DNA of 64,000 nucleotides, from NCBI RefSeq assembly GCF_945957265.1, contig NZ_CAMFKO010000021.1, positions 1 to 64,000 of the forward strand, written 5' to 3'. The notes below the pieces were generated by a model. It was not told where the DNA came from. It searched no databases and was given only the letters and a program-made list of their open reading frames with translations. Made by a program: the position numbers and the translations under genes. The first letter of the stretch is position 1; the number at the start of each line of letters is the position of its first letter. This stretch comes from an uncultured Dechloromonas sp. Lineage in GTDB: Bacteria; Pseudomonadota; Gammaproteobacteria; Burkholderiales; Rhodocyclaceae. Shown here in pieces: positions 1 to 7,420 of this stretch.

Positions 1-797
1 TCGAGATCGACGTAGGAGTCGGCGATGATCGGGATTTCGCGCTCGGTCAGCGGCAGCTTGACCATCTTGCCGATCATGGCCTTGTAGCGTTCATCTTCCG
101 GATGGACCATCACGGCGGTGTCGCCGAGCATGGTTTCCGGACGGGTGGTGGCAACGACCAGGCTGCCCGAACCGTCGGCCAGCGGGTAGCGGATGTGCCA
201 CATGAAGCCGTCTTCTTCTTCCTGCACGACTTCGAGGTCGGACACGGCGGTGTGCAGCTTCGGGTCCCAGTTGACCAGGCGCTTGCCGCGGTAGATCAGG
301 CCTTCCTTGTACAGGCGGACGAAGGATTCGGTGACCACCTTGTTGAGGCCGGCGTCCATCGTGAAGCGCTCGCGCGTCCAGTCCGGGCTGGTGCCCATGC
401 GGCGCATCTGCTTGGTGATGGTGTTGCCGGAGTATTCCTTCCATTCCCAGACCTTTTCCAGGAACTTGTCGCGGCCGAGGTCATGGCGCGAAATGCCCTG
501 GGCGTCCAGCTGGCGCTCGACGACGATCTGCGTCGCGATGCCGGCATGGTCGGTGCCCGGCTGCCACAGCGTGTTGTGGCCGCGCATCCGGTAGTAGCGG
601 GTCAGCGCGTCCATGATCGTCTGGTTGAAGCCGTGGCCCATGTGCAGCGTGCCGGTGACGTTGGGCGGCGGCAGCAGGATGCAGAAGTTATCGGTCTTGC
701 CGCCATCGGCGCCGGCAGCGAAATAATTTTGGCCTTCCCACTCGGGGTACCAGCGGCGTTCGATATCGGCCGGCTCAAAAGCTTTGGCGAGTTCCAT
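1..797 (-). CDS. valS: Valine--tRNA ligase, N-terminal part (runs off the left edge)
   Basis: Class I aminoacyl-tRNA synthetase that charges tRNA-Val in the cytoplasm. About 265 N-terminal residues are present and the rest lies beyond position 1. Translation from the ATG at 797 gives [17 protein letters not shown], typical of ValRS, followed by the class I HIGH signature as HMGH at about residues 52-55 after the run PPPNVTGT. It lies last in the pepA-holC-unknown-valS block on the minus strand, a standard proteobacterial order. The open frame is intact throughout the visible part. Confidence 0.95.
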   Translation of the reverse strand, partial: MELAKAFEPADIERRWYPEWEGQNYFAAGADGGKTDNFCILLPPPNVTGTLHMGHGFNQTIMDALTRYYRMRGHNTLWQPGTDHAGIATQIVVERQLDAQGISRHDLGRDKFLEKVWEWKEYSGNTITKQMRRMGTSPDWTRERFTMDAGLNKVVTESFVRLYKEGLIYRGKRLVNWDPKLHTAVSDLEVVQEEEDGFMWHIRYPLADGSGSLVVATTRPETMLGDTAVMVHPEDERYKAMIGKMVKLPLTEREIPIIADSYVDL

Positions 798-862
798 GGA
801 CTTGTCGGAAAAGGGGAAAACCGGAAATTATACCGGAGCGTCGCCCCGGCTTCGCCGCGATT

Positions 863-1306
863 TCAGTCGCGCTGGGGCGAGGCGGCGATCATGGCCTGCT
901 CGGCCAGAAAGTCGCGCAGGGTCGATTCGATGATGCGGGGCAGTTCGGCGGCCAGGCGCTGTTCGACGCGGCGGGCCAGTTCGCTGGCCAGTTGCTCGTG
1001 CAGTTCGGCATTGGCCGGCGTGGCCAGGGGAATGATTTCTTCCTGCGCCGCCGGTGGTTCGCTTGAGGCGAAGGGCGGTGCCTCGACGACGACGGCGTCC
1101 GTCGCCACAAGGTCGGCATCCGGCACGGGCACTGTGCCGGGGAGGGCGGCTTCCTCCAGTTCGGAGGCTGCCTCCTCGATCAGCACCGGAATGTCATCCT
1201 CGTCGTCGATGGCATCGGTCAAGGTCGGCACGTCGTCGAATTCGGCCTCGGGTTGGCGCTTGCGGTGCATCAGGGCGTCGGCGCGGGCGAGGATGGGGCT
1301 GGGCAC
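863..1306 (-). CDS. Acidic protein of unknown function between holC and valS
   Basis: 147-residue protein with a GTG start at 1306 preceded by AAGGA at six bases spacing. The N-terminal two thirds is rich in Asp, Glu, Ala and Pro and contains two related short motifs, DVPTLTDAI and DIPVLIEEA. The C-terminal 50 residues are predicted amphipathic helix (ELHEQLASELARRVEQRL). Other betaproteobacteria also carry a small variable acidic protein at this place (DUF2486 in Burkholderia is a possible relative, from memory). Its position directly after holC suggests co-transcription. I cannot assign a function. Confidence 0.7.
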   Translation of the reverse strand: MPSPILARADALMHRKRQPEAEFDDVPTLTDAIDDEDDIPVLIEEAASELEEAALPGTVPVPDADLVATDAVVVEAPPFASSEPPAAQEEIIPLATPANAELHEQLASELARRVEQRLAAELPRIIESTLRDFLAEQAMIAASPQRD

Positions 1307-1315
1307 GGGGATTCC

Positions 1316-1738
1316 TTAGCGGTCGCTGAGGTCGAAATAACGGACTTCGTAACCGCGATCCTTGTAGAACTTGACGCGGTCGCGCGCGGCGCTGCGGTCG
1401 TCTTCGTCCTGGCCGACCACCTCGATCAGGCTTTCGAAGCGCGAAAAGCCCGGCGGGATATCCCGGCTCAGGTTCATCAGGCGTTCATCCTGCGCGATGC
1501 TGTCGAGGCTGTCGGTGATCAGGATCGGCGTTTCGGCAGCGAGCGGCGAGTCGGCCCGGCAGTGGGGCACGAAGCCGAGGGCCGAATGTGTCCACAGCAT
1601 GCGGTCGATGCTGCCGACGACCTCGGGTTCGGTGGCGTACACCAGCATCGGTTTTTTCTTGGCATAGGCGCCGCTCAGCAAGGCGCAGGCGGCGGCGATG
1701 CGGTCGCTGGCACCGTGGTAGAAGAAAACCTGGGTCAA
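1316..1738 (-). CDS. holC: DNA polymerase III chi subunit
   Basis: 140-residue chi subunit of the clamp-loader complex, which links the replisome to single-stranded-DNA-binding protein. The product begins TQVFFYHGAS and ends in the characteristic KFYKDRGYEVRYFDL. No ATG or GTG is available at the right place. The TTG at 1738-1736 overlaps the pepA stop codon (TTGA), so initiation is probably coupled to termination of pepA translation. Length and the pepA-holC-valS order agree with the family. Confidence 0.9.
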   Translation of the reverse strand: MTQVFFYHGASDRIAAACALLSGAYAKKKPMLVYATEPEVVGSIDRMLWTHSALGFVPHCRADSPLAAETPILITDSLDSIAQDERLMNLSRDIPPGFSRFESLIEVVGQDEDDRSAARDRVKFYKDRGYEVRYFDLSDR

Positions 1739-3231
1739 TTGAGCTTGCCCGCGCGTTGCAGGAGGTAATGCGTCAGCAGCGGAACCGGCCGTCCGGTGGC
1801 GCCCTTGTCGGCGCCCGATTTCCAGGCGGTGCCAGCGATATCGAGGTGCGCCCAGTCGAATTTCCTGGTGAATCGCGACAGGAAGCAGGCGGCCGAAATG
1901 GCGCCGCCGTAGCGCCCGCCGATGTTGGCCATGTCGGCGAACGGGCTCTTCAGCAGCTCCTGGTACTCGTCCCACAGCGGCATGTGCCAGGCCCGGTCGT
2001 TGGCTTCCTCGCCGGCGTCCTGCAGGTCGCGCGCCAGGCCATCCTTGTTGGCGAACAGGCCGGTGGCGACGCCGCCCAGGGCAACGACGCAGGCGCCGGT
2101 CAGCGTCGCGACATCGATCAGCGTATCCGGGTCGAAGCGTTCGGCGTAGGTCAGCGCGTCGCACAGGATCAGGCGGCCCTCGGCGTCGGTATTGAGGATT
2201 TCGATGGTCTGGCCGGACATCGAGGTGACGATGTCGCCGGGGCGGGTCGCGTTGCCGCCGGGCATGTTCTCGGTGGCCGGCACGATCACCGTCAGGTTGA
2301 TCGGCAGGGCCATGCGGGCGACGGCCTGCAGGGTGCCGAGCACGCTGGCGGCGCCACACATGTCGTATTTCATCTCGTCCATGTCGGCGCCGGGCTTCAG
2401 CGAAATGCCGCCGGTGTCGAAGGTGACGCCCTTGCCGACCAGCACGATCGGCTTGTCGCTGGCCTTGGCACCCTTGTAGCCCAGCACGATCAGCTTGGGC
2501 GGCTGGTGCGAGCCGCGGGCGACGGCGAGCAGCGAGTGCATGCCGAGCTTTTCCATGTCGTCGCGCTCGAGGATTTCGCAGTCGAGCTTGAATGCCTTGG
2601 CCATGGTCCGGGCCTGTTCGGCCAGATAGGTGGGATGGCAGATATTGGGCGGCAGGTTGCCGAGCGTTTTGGTCAAGGCGATGCCTTCGGCAATGGCCAG
2701 GCCCTGGTGCATGCCTTCCTCGGCAGGCGCCAGTTCGTTGCGGCGCTCGACGCTGATGGTCAGCTTGCGCAGGGGGCGGCGGATTTCTTCCTTCTTGCTC
2801 TTGAACTGGTCGAATTTGTAGGTGGCGTCCAGCGCAGCGATCACCGTCTGGCGGACGCGCCAAGTGATGCTGTGCTTCCTGACCTGCAGTTCGGTCAGGA
2901 ACAGCGTGGCGTCGAAGGCGCCGGTTTCGTTGAGGACCTTGACGGCGGTGCGGATGGCGTTGGCGAATTCCTTTTCGCGGAATTCCTTTTCCTTGCCCAG
3001 TCCGACAAGCAGGATGCGGTCGCAGAGGGTGGATGGCACGTTGTGCAGCAGCAGGGTGCTGCCGGCCTTGCCTTCCATGTCGCCGCGGCGGACGATGTCG
3101 GCGATGTATCCGCCGGACGCGTTGTCGAGCAGTTCCGCCGGGAGGGTCAGTTTCCTCGATTCGAAAACGCCGACGACCACGCAGGCGCTGCGCTGTTTTT
3201 CCGGGCTTCCGCTTTTTATGCTAAATTCCAC
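1735..3231 (-). CDS. pepA: Leucyl aminopeptidase (cytosol aminopeptidase, M17)
   Basis: 498-residue M17 metallo-aminopeptidase that removes N-terminal residues from peptides in the cytoplasm; in some bacteria the same protein binds DNA at recombination and carAB sites. The signature NTDAEGRL is at about residues 347-354 and the metal/catalytic segment GKGVTFDTGG at about 266-275. The start is a GTG at 3231. It is divergent from lptF, with 71 bp between the two starts. Its stop overlaps the TTG start of holC. Length is normal for the family. Confidence 0.96.
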   Translation of the reverse strand: MEFSIKSGSPEKQRSACVVVGVFESRKLTLPAELLDNASGGYIADIVRRGDMEGKAGSTLLLHNVPSTLCDRILLVGLGKEKEFREKEFANAIRTAVKVLNETGAFDATLFLTELQVRKHSITWRVRQTVIAALDATYKFDQFKSKKEEIRRPLRKLTISVERRNELAPAEEGMHQGLAIAEGIALTKTLGNLPPNICHPTYLAEQARTMAKAFKLDCEILERDDMEKLGMHSLLAVARGSHQPPKLIVLGYKGAKASDKPIVLVGKGVTFDTGGISLKPGADMDEMKYDMCGAASVLGTLQAVARMALPINLTVIVPATENMPGGNATRPGDIVTSMSGQTIEILNTDAEGRLILCDALTYAERFDPDTLIDVATLTGACVVALGGVATGLFANKDGLARDLQDAGEEANDRAWHMPLWDEYQELLKSPFADMANIGGRYGGAISAACFLSRFTRKFDWAHLDIAGTAWKSGADKGATGRPVPLLTHYLLQRAGKLN

Positions 3232-3302
3232 AAGCTGCTCCTGATCAAGGAAATATCAGTATTTGAGGGATTATCCTCGCATTTTTTCGGTTTCGTCAAA
3301 GC

Positions 3303-4385
3303 ATGATATTCGAGCGCGCCGCCCGGCGCGAATTTGCCCAGGCAGCTGCCGGCATCAGCGTTGCGCTGCTGGCCATTCTGACCTCGACCCATTTGATTCG
3401 TTTGCTCAAGGAAGCAGCGGGCGGACGCATTGCGCCGGAAGCGGTAGCATCGCTGCTGGGTTTCTCGGCGCTGAATTTCATGCCCATTTTGCTGTCGCTG
3501 ACGCTTTTCGTATCCATTTTGCTCAGTTTGTCCCGCGTCTATCGGGATTCCGAGATGGTGGTCTGGTTTTCTTCCGGCTTGCCGCTGACCGGCTGGATAG
3601 CGCCGGTGCTGCGTTTCGCGATACCGATCATTGTGGCGATCGCCGCCGTTTCCGGTTTTCTTGCGCCGTGGGCCAATTCCAGTTCGGCCGAGTATCGCGA
3701 GCGCCTTTCCGCGCGCAGCGAGCTCTCGCAGGTGTCGCCCGGCGCTTTCCGGGAGGTCAAGAAAGGGCAGCGGGTATTCTTCGTGGAGGGGGTGGGCGAC
3801 GACGGCAGCAATGTCGGCAACGTCTTCGTGGCTTCCTATCAGGAGGGCAGGTTCGGCGTGATCGTGTCGGACTCGGGCTTTCAGGAAACGGCCGGCAACG
3901 GCGACCGTTTTGTCGTGCTGGAGCGCGGTCGCCGTTACGAGGTGGAGCCGGGTAGCCCGGCGTTCAAGGTCATGGAGTTCGAACGCTACCGGGCGCGCGT
4001 CGAGGACGGCGAGCCCGCCTCGTCCTCGCTGTCGCCGAAGGGAATGCCGATTACCCAGCTGATTCTCGAGGACAGCAACGTCGCTCGCGGAGAGCTGCTG
4101 TGGCGGATCGGCTTGCCGGTTTCGGCCCTGATCCTGTGCCTGCTTGCCATTCCTCTTTCCTATGTGAATCCGCGGGCCGGGCGCTCGGCCAACATGTTGA
4201 TCGCGATCCTCATCTACGCCATCTACAACAACCTGCTGTCGGTGAGCCAGGCCTGGGTGGCGCAGGGCAAGCTGTCCTTCTGGGTGGGCGTCTGGGCGGC
4301 CCACGTCGTGATGCTCTTGCCGCTGGTGGCGCTTTTCTACAAGCGGATCGTCGTGCGCATGCCCTGGCAGCGCTGGGGGCATTGA
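3303..4385 (+). CDS. lptF: LPS export ABC transporter permease LptF
   Basis: 360-residue inner-membrane permease of the LptB2FG complex, which extracts lipopolysaccharide from the inner membrane and feeds it to the LptC-A-DE bridge. The N-terminus (MIFERAARREF) and the paired membrane segments at each end, flanking a periplasmic beta-jellyroll domain, are typical of YjgP/YjgQ proteins. The stop overlaps the lptG start by one base (TGATG). It diverges from pepA, the usual arrangement in beta- and gammaproteobacteria. Confidence 0.95.
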   Translation: MIFERAARREFAQAAAGISVALLAILTSTHLIRLLKEAAGGRIAPEAVASLLGFSALNFMPILLSLTLFVSILLSLSRVYRDSEMVVWFSSGLPLTGWIAPVLRFAIPIIVAIAAVSGFLAPWANSSSAEYRERLSARSELSQVSPGAFREVKKGQRVFFVEGVGDDGSNVGNVFVASYQEGRFGVIVSDSGFQETAGNGDRFVVLERGRRYEVEPGSPAFKVMEFERYRARVEDGEPASSSLSPKGMPITQLILEDSNVARGELLWRIGLPVSALILCLLAIPLSYVNPRAGRSANMLIAILIYAIYNNLLSVSQAWVAQGKLSFWVGVWAAHVVMLLPLVALFYKRIVVRMPWQRWGH

Positions 4386-5470
4386 TGTTTCGTCTTAATC
4401 TCTACCAGCGCTACCTGATCCGCGAGACATTTGCGTCCATCTTCCTGGTGCTCGCCGCTTTTCTGGCGCTATTCGCCTTCTTTAACTTCATCGACGAACT
4501 GCGCAGCGTCGGCAAGGTCGGGTATACGGTGTTTCATGCCGCCTTGTTCGTGGCGCTGGGCATGCCCGGCCTGATCTACGAGTTGATTCCCATCGCCACG
4601 CTGATCGGGGCGCTGTATGCCTTGTCCACGCTGGCGCGCCATTCGGAAATCACCGTTCTGCGGGCCTCCGGGCTGGCCACCGGCGACTTGCTGAAAACGC
4701 TGTTCAGGGCAGCCTTGCTGCTGGCCCTGCTGACTTTCGTCGTGGGCGAAGCCCTGGTTCCCTTCAGCGAGCGGCTGGGGCGGGAGATCAGGGCCAAGGC
4801 GATGAGTACCGTGATTGCCCAGAGCGGCTTCGATAGCGGGTTGTGGGTCAAGGATGGGCGCAGTTTCATCAACATTCGCAGTGCGATGCCCGATGCGCCC
4901 CTGCAGGGCCTGCGCATCTACAAGTTCAGCCATGAAAACCAGCTCGAGTCGGTGACCGATGCGCGTCAGGCGGAGTTTCAGGCGCCGGATCGATGGATTT
5001 TGCAGGATGTCGTCAAAACCGTTCTGGAGGGAGATCAGGCACGGGTTGAAAGCAGTCCCGGCAGCGAGTGGCGCTCCAACGTCACGCCGAACCTGTTGGC
5101 GGCGCTGATGGTCTCTCCCGAGCGCATGTCGCTGATCGGCCTGGTGAACTACACCCGCCACCTCAGCGACAACAAGCAAAAGACGGAGCGTTACCAGATC
5201 GCGCTGTGGAAGAAGTTGCTCTATCCGCTGGCTGCCTTGGTCATGGTGGCGCTTGCGCTGCCGTTCGGGTATTCGCACAACCGGGTGGGCGGAGTCAGCC
5301 TGAAGATATTCGCCGGCGTCATGCTCGGCATCCTCTTCTATGCCTTGAACGGCCTGTCGTCCAACCTGGGGGCGATCAACTCGTGGTCGCCGTTGTTTAG
5401 CGCGACGGCGCCGTCGGCCCTGTTCCTGCTCGTCGCCATGGGCATGCTGTGGTGGGTGGAGCGTCGCTGA
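4385..5470 (+). CDS. lptG: LPS export ABC transporter permease LptG
   Basis: 361-residue partner of LptF in the LPS extractor. The start ATG at 4385 shares its A with the lptF stop codon, so the two are translationally coupled. The N-terminus LNLYQRYLIRE and the following membrane segments are family hallmarks; six transmembrane helices and one periplasmic domain are expected. Its TGA stop directly abuts the stop of the convergent RDD gene (TGATCA at 5468-5473), leaving no room for a terminator between the two transcription units. Confidence 0.95.
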   Translation: MFRLNLYQRYLIRETFASIFLVLAAFLALFAFFNFIDELRSVGKVGYTVFHAALFVALGMPGLIYELIPIATLIGALYALSTLARHSEITVLRASGLATGDLLKTLFRAALLLALLTFVVGEALVPFSERLGREIRAKAMSTVIAQSGFDSGLWVKDGRSFINIRSAMPDAPLQGLRIYKFSHENQLESVTDARQAEFQAPDRWILQDVVKTVLEGDQARVESSPGSEWRSNVTPNLLAALMVSPERMSLIGLVNYTRHLSDNKQKTERYQIALWKKLLYPLAALVMVALALPFGYSHNRVGGVSLKIFAGVMLGILFYALNGLSSNLGAINSWSPLFSATAPSALFLLVAMGMLWWVERR

Positions 5471-5887
5471 TCAGCCGGCGCTGGCGATGATCCGGGTGCC
5501 GGCGATGCGGTCGTGCAGGAAGCGCTTGTCCTTGTCCAGCAGGGCCCAGATGATGCCGATTCCCAGAAACAGGATGCTGGGCCAGGCGGCGAGGTAGCGC
5601 AGTACGGCTTGCAGCGGGCGCAGCGGACCGCCGTTTTCGTCGACCAGGCGCATTTTCCAGGTTTTCATGGGCAGCGTCTGACCTCCGTTGAGCCAGCACC
5701 AGACAAAATAGGCCATCAGCAGAAACAGGACGTGAATCCAGAGTCCCTTGGCGCCGACCGTCCAGCCAAAACCCGACAGTACGACCTGCGGGAGCAGGAA
5801 GCCGATCAGCAGGATGGAAAAAACGACCAGTCCTTCATACAGCATGCAGACGAGGCGTCGCTGCAGGCTGGGTTGCTCGGCCGTCAT
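5471..5887 (-). CDS. RDD family membrane protein
   Basis: 138-residue protein with about three hydrophobic segments (roughly residues 13-35, 47-66 and 95-115). The C-terminal HDRIAGTRII and the segment KTWKMRLVDENG match the RDD domain, named for an Arg-Asp-Asp motif. RDD proteins are often accessory membrane proteins, and some act in ion transport; the role here is unknown. Its ATG overlaps the stop of the DUF3106 gene (ATGA), so it is the last gene of the sigma-factor operon. Confidence 0.8.
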   Translation of the reverse strand: MTAEQPSLQRRLVCMLYEGLVVFSILLIGFLLPQVVLSGFGWTVGAKGLWIHVLFLLMAYFVWCWLNGGQTLPMKTWKMRLVDENGGPLRPLQAVLRYLAAWPSILFLGIGIIWALLDKDKRFLHDRIAGTRIIASAG

Positions 5888-6390
5888 GGGTTTTGCGCGC
5901 CGGTGGCGGCCGCTTCAGTGCCGGCCGGTGCGGCGGGCGGGGCCAGCAGTTTCGACGAACGGCCGGACTCGCGGACGCGCTGCCGCTCCTCGGGGCTGAG
6001 GTTCGAGTAAGCCTCCCACTTCTGTTTGACGACCTGTTTCTGTTCGCTTGGGAGCTGGTTGAAATCCTTGTAGGTGTCGCGCACCTTGTTGCGCTCGGAA
6101 GGCGACAGCGCGGCCCATTCCCGCATGCGATCCTGCATGCGTTGCTGCTCGTCGGGCTTCATCGCGGGGTAGCGCTCGGCAATGCCCAGCCACTTCTTCT
6201 TGCGGATGTTCTCCATGCTGTCCCAATTCCTGGACAGCGGTGCAAGCGTGCTTTTCTGCTGGGCGTTGAGCTGGCTCCATCCCGGTTGTGGCGGCGTGCC
6301 GATAATGGCCGTTGTCGGCGGTTCGGCGGCGATGGCGGCATTCAGTCCGAGGGCGAGGATCACTCCTCCGGCGAGTCGTCTAATAGCCAT
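5884..6390 (-). CDS. DUF3106 domain protein, exported
   Basis: 168-residue protein with an N-terminal signal-like segment (RRLAGGVILALGL, then AIAAEPP as a plausible cleavage region). The mature part is a run of charged helices with repeated LSPEER/LPSEQK/LSPSER-type motifs, as in DUF3106 proteins. These are predicted periplasmic and have no established function. It overlaps the 3' end of the DUF3619 gene by 31 bp and the start of the RDD gene by 4 bp. The C-terminus is Ala/Pro-rich. Confidence 0.8.
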   Translation of the reverse strand: MAIRRLAGGVILALGLNAAIAAEPPTTAIIGTPPQPGWSQLNAQQKSTLAPLSRNWDSMENIRKKKWLGIAERYPAMKPDEQQRMQDRMREWAALSPSERNKVRDTYKDFNQLPSEQKQVVKQKWEAYSNLSPEERQRVRESGRSSKLLAPPAAPAGTEAAATGAQNP

Positions 6391-6743
6391 TCGAAGAAGT
6401 CATTGTCCAGGAAAGCATCGGGGGGCAGGTCGTCGGTGAGCAGGGCGCTATCCACTTCTTCCAGGGCGCTGACGTATTGGACGCTGTGCCAATAGAAGGA
6501 GATCCACATGCCGAGCAGCAATGCCGCGATGGCGAGAATCTGCTTGAGATAGGGGACGTGGGAGCCCAGGCGGAAGGACGAGCCGCCGAAGCCGGCCAGG
6601 GCCATCTGCGGGACGGCCTGCTTCTGGCGGCTCAGCGCCAGATGGCGGGCAGCTTCCAGGCGCCGCGAGGCGGCCGGCGGAATGTCCTTCAGTCCGTGGT
6701 TCAGCGCTTGCCGAACGCGATGTCCATAACGTTCTTCGTTCAT
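6360..6743 (-). CDS. DUF3619 family protein, possible anti-sigma factor
   Basis: 127-residue protein starting at the ATG at 6743, chosen because it overlaps the sigma-factor stop (ATGA) and gives the family N-terminus MNEERYGHRVRQALN. There is one transmembrane segment at about residues 66-86 (LKQILAIAALLLGMWISFYW). The cytoplasmic N-terminal half is basic and helical, and the C-terminal tail is strongly acidic. A single-pass protein encoded immediately downstream of a group 4 sigma factor suggests an anti-sigma role. That is an inference from position and topology, not from a recognised anti-sigma domain. Confidence 0.75.
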   Translation of the reverse strand: MNEERYGHRVRQALNHGLKDIPPAASRRLEAARHLALSRQKQAVPQMALAGFGGSSFRLGSHVPYLKQILAIAALLLGMWISFYWHSVQYVSALEEVDSALLTDDLPPDAFLDNDFFEWLLDDSPEE

Positions 6744-7318
6744 AGCTTTATACCTTTTGCCGACAGGGCGGTTGCCAGCGTGTGGGTGGCACGCGAACAA
6801 TGGGTCTTGACACTGCCTTCTGAGCAGCCCATCGCCGCTGCGGTCTCAGCGACGTCCATGTCCTCCCAGTAACGCATCAGGAAGGCTTCGCGTTGACGTG
6901 CCGGCAGCTTTTTTATTTCGTCTTCGATCAGGTTCAGGGTCTGCGCCTGCAGCAGCTTGCTTTCCGGCGTCTTGGGGCCGGCGTCGTCTTCGTCGGCGGC
7001 GAGCGTCTCGAGCGGGTCGTGGTCGTCGTCATCGTCCGACGAGAAGGCCGACAGCAGCGTCGTCCACATCGAGCGGACCTTGCTGCGCCGGTAGTAGTCG
7101 CGGATGGTGTTCTGCAGGATGCGCTGGAACAGCATCGGGAACTCTTCGTCCGGCCGGTCGCCGTATTTTTCGGCCAGCTTGAGCATGGCGTCCTGCACGA
7201 TGTCGAGCGCCGCTTCCTCGTCATGGACGGCAAACATCGCTTGCTTGAAGGCCCGGCGTTCGATCGATTCGAGAAAGCAGGAAAGTTGTTGGGGCGATGC
7301 CAGGGTGGTCTCTTCCAA
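6740..7318 (-). CDS. RNA polymerase sigma factor, ECF/sigma-70 type
   Basis: 192-residue group 4 sigma factor. Region 2 spans about residues 30-85 (ALDIVQDAMLKLAEK to DYYRRSKVR). Region 4 is at about 140-185 (LPARQREAFLMRYWEDM, with the helix-turn-helix GCSEGSVKTHCSRA). An acidic linker with five consecutive Asp separates them. The only start compatible with the upstream in-frame stop is the TTG at 7318, with AAGG nearby. It heads an operon with DUF3619, DUF3106 and RDD proteins and is divergent from ilvB. Confidence 0.88.
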   Translation of the reverse strand: MEETTLASPQQLSCFLESIERRAFKQAMFAVHDEEAALDIVQDAMLKLAEKYGDRPDEEFPMLFQRILQNTIRDYYRRSKVRSMWTTLLSAFSSDDDDDHDPLETLAADEDDAGPKTPESKLLQAQTLNLIEDEIKKLPARQREAFLMRYWEDMDVAETAAAMGCSEGSVKTHCSRATHTLATALSAKGIKL

Positions 7319-7354
7319 AAGGCCTTGAGCGGTATGTGGTTATGCCAGGAAACC

Positions 7355-7383
7355 TTGACCGAAAATTGGCGGTCGATTAAGGT
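7355..7383 (+). promoter_or_regulatory. Candidate sigma-70 promoter for ilvB
   Basis: TTGACC at 7355-7360, a 17-bp spacer, then TAAGGT at 7378-7383, about 40 bp upstream of ilvB. The -35 is good and the -10 is weak. It lies in the gap between the divergent sigma-factor and ilvB starts. Confidence 0.3.
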
Positions 7384-7420
7384 TACGCCCTTTTAGGCAA
7401 CAGCTTTTTTGGGCTCAAGA

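Noticed and set aside
1588..3306. 572-residue open frame on the plus strand opposite pepA and holC
   Set aside because: It is antisense to two well-conserved genes, its product is low-complexity and matches no family; long shadow frames are expected in GC-rich DNA.
7342..7380. 12-codon frame MPGNLDRKLAVD before ilvB as a leader peptide for attenuation
   Set aside because: Only three of twelve codons are for branched-chain amino acids, it overlaps the candidate promoter, and no terminator/antiterminator pair follows.
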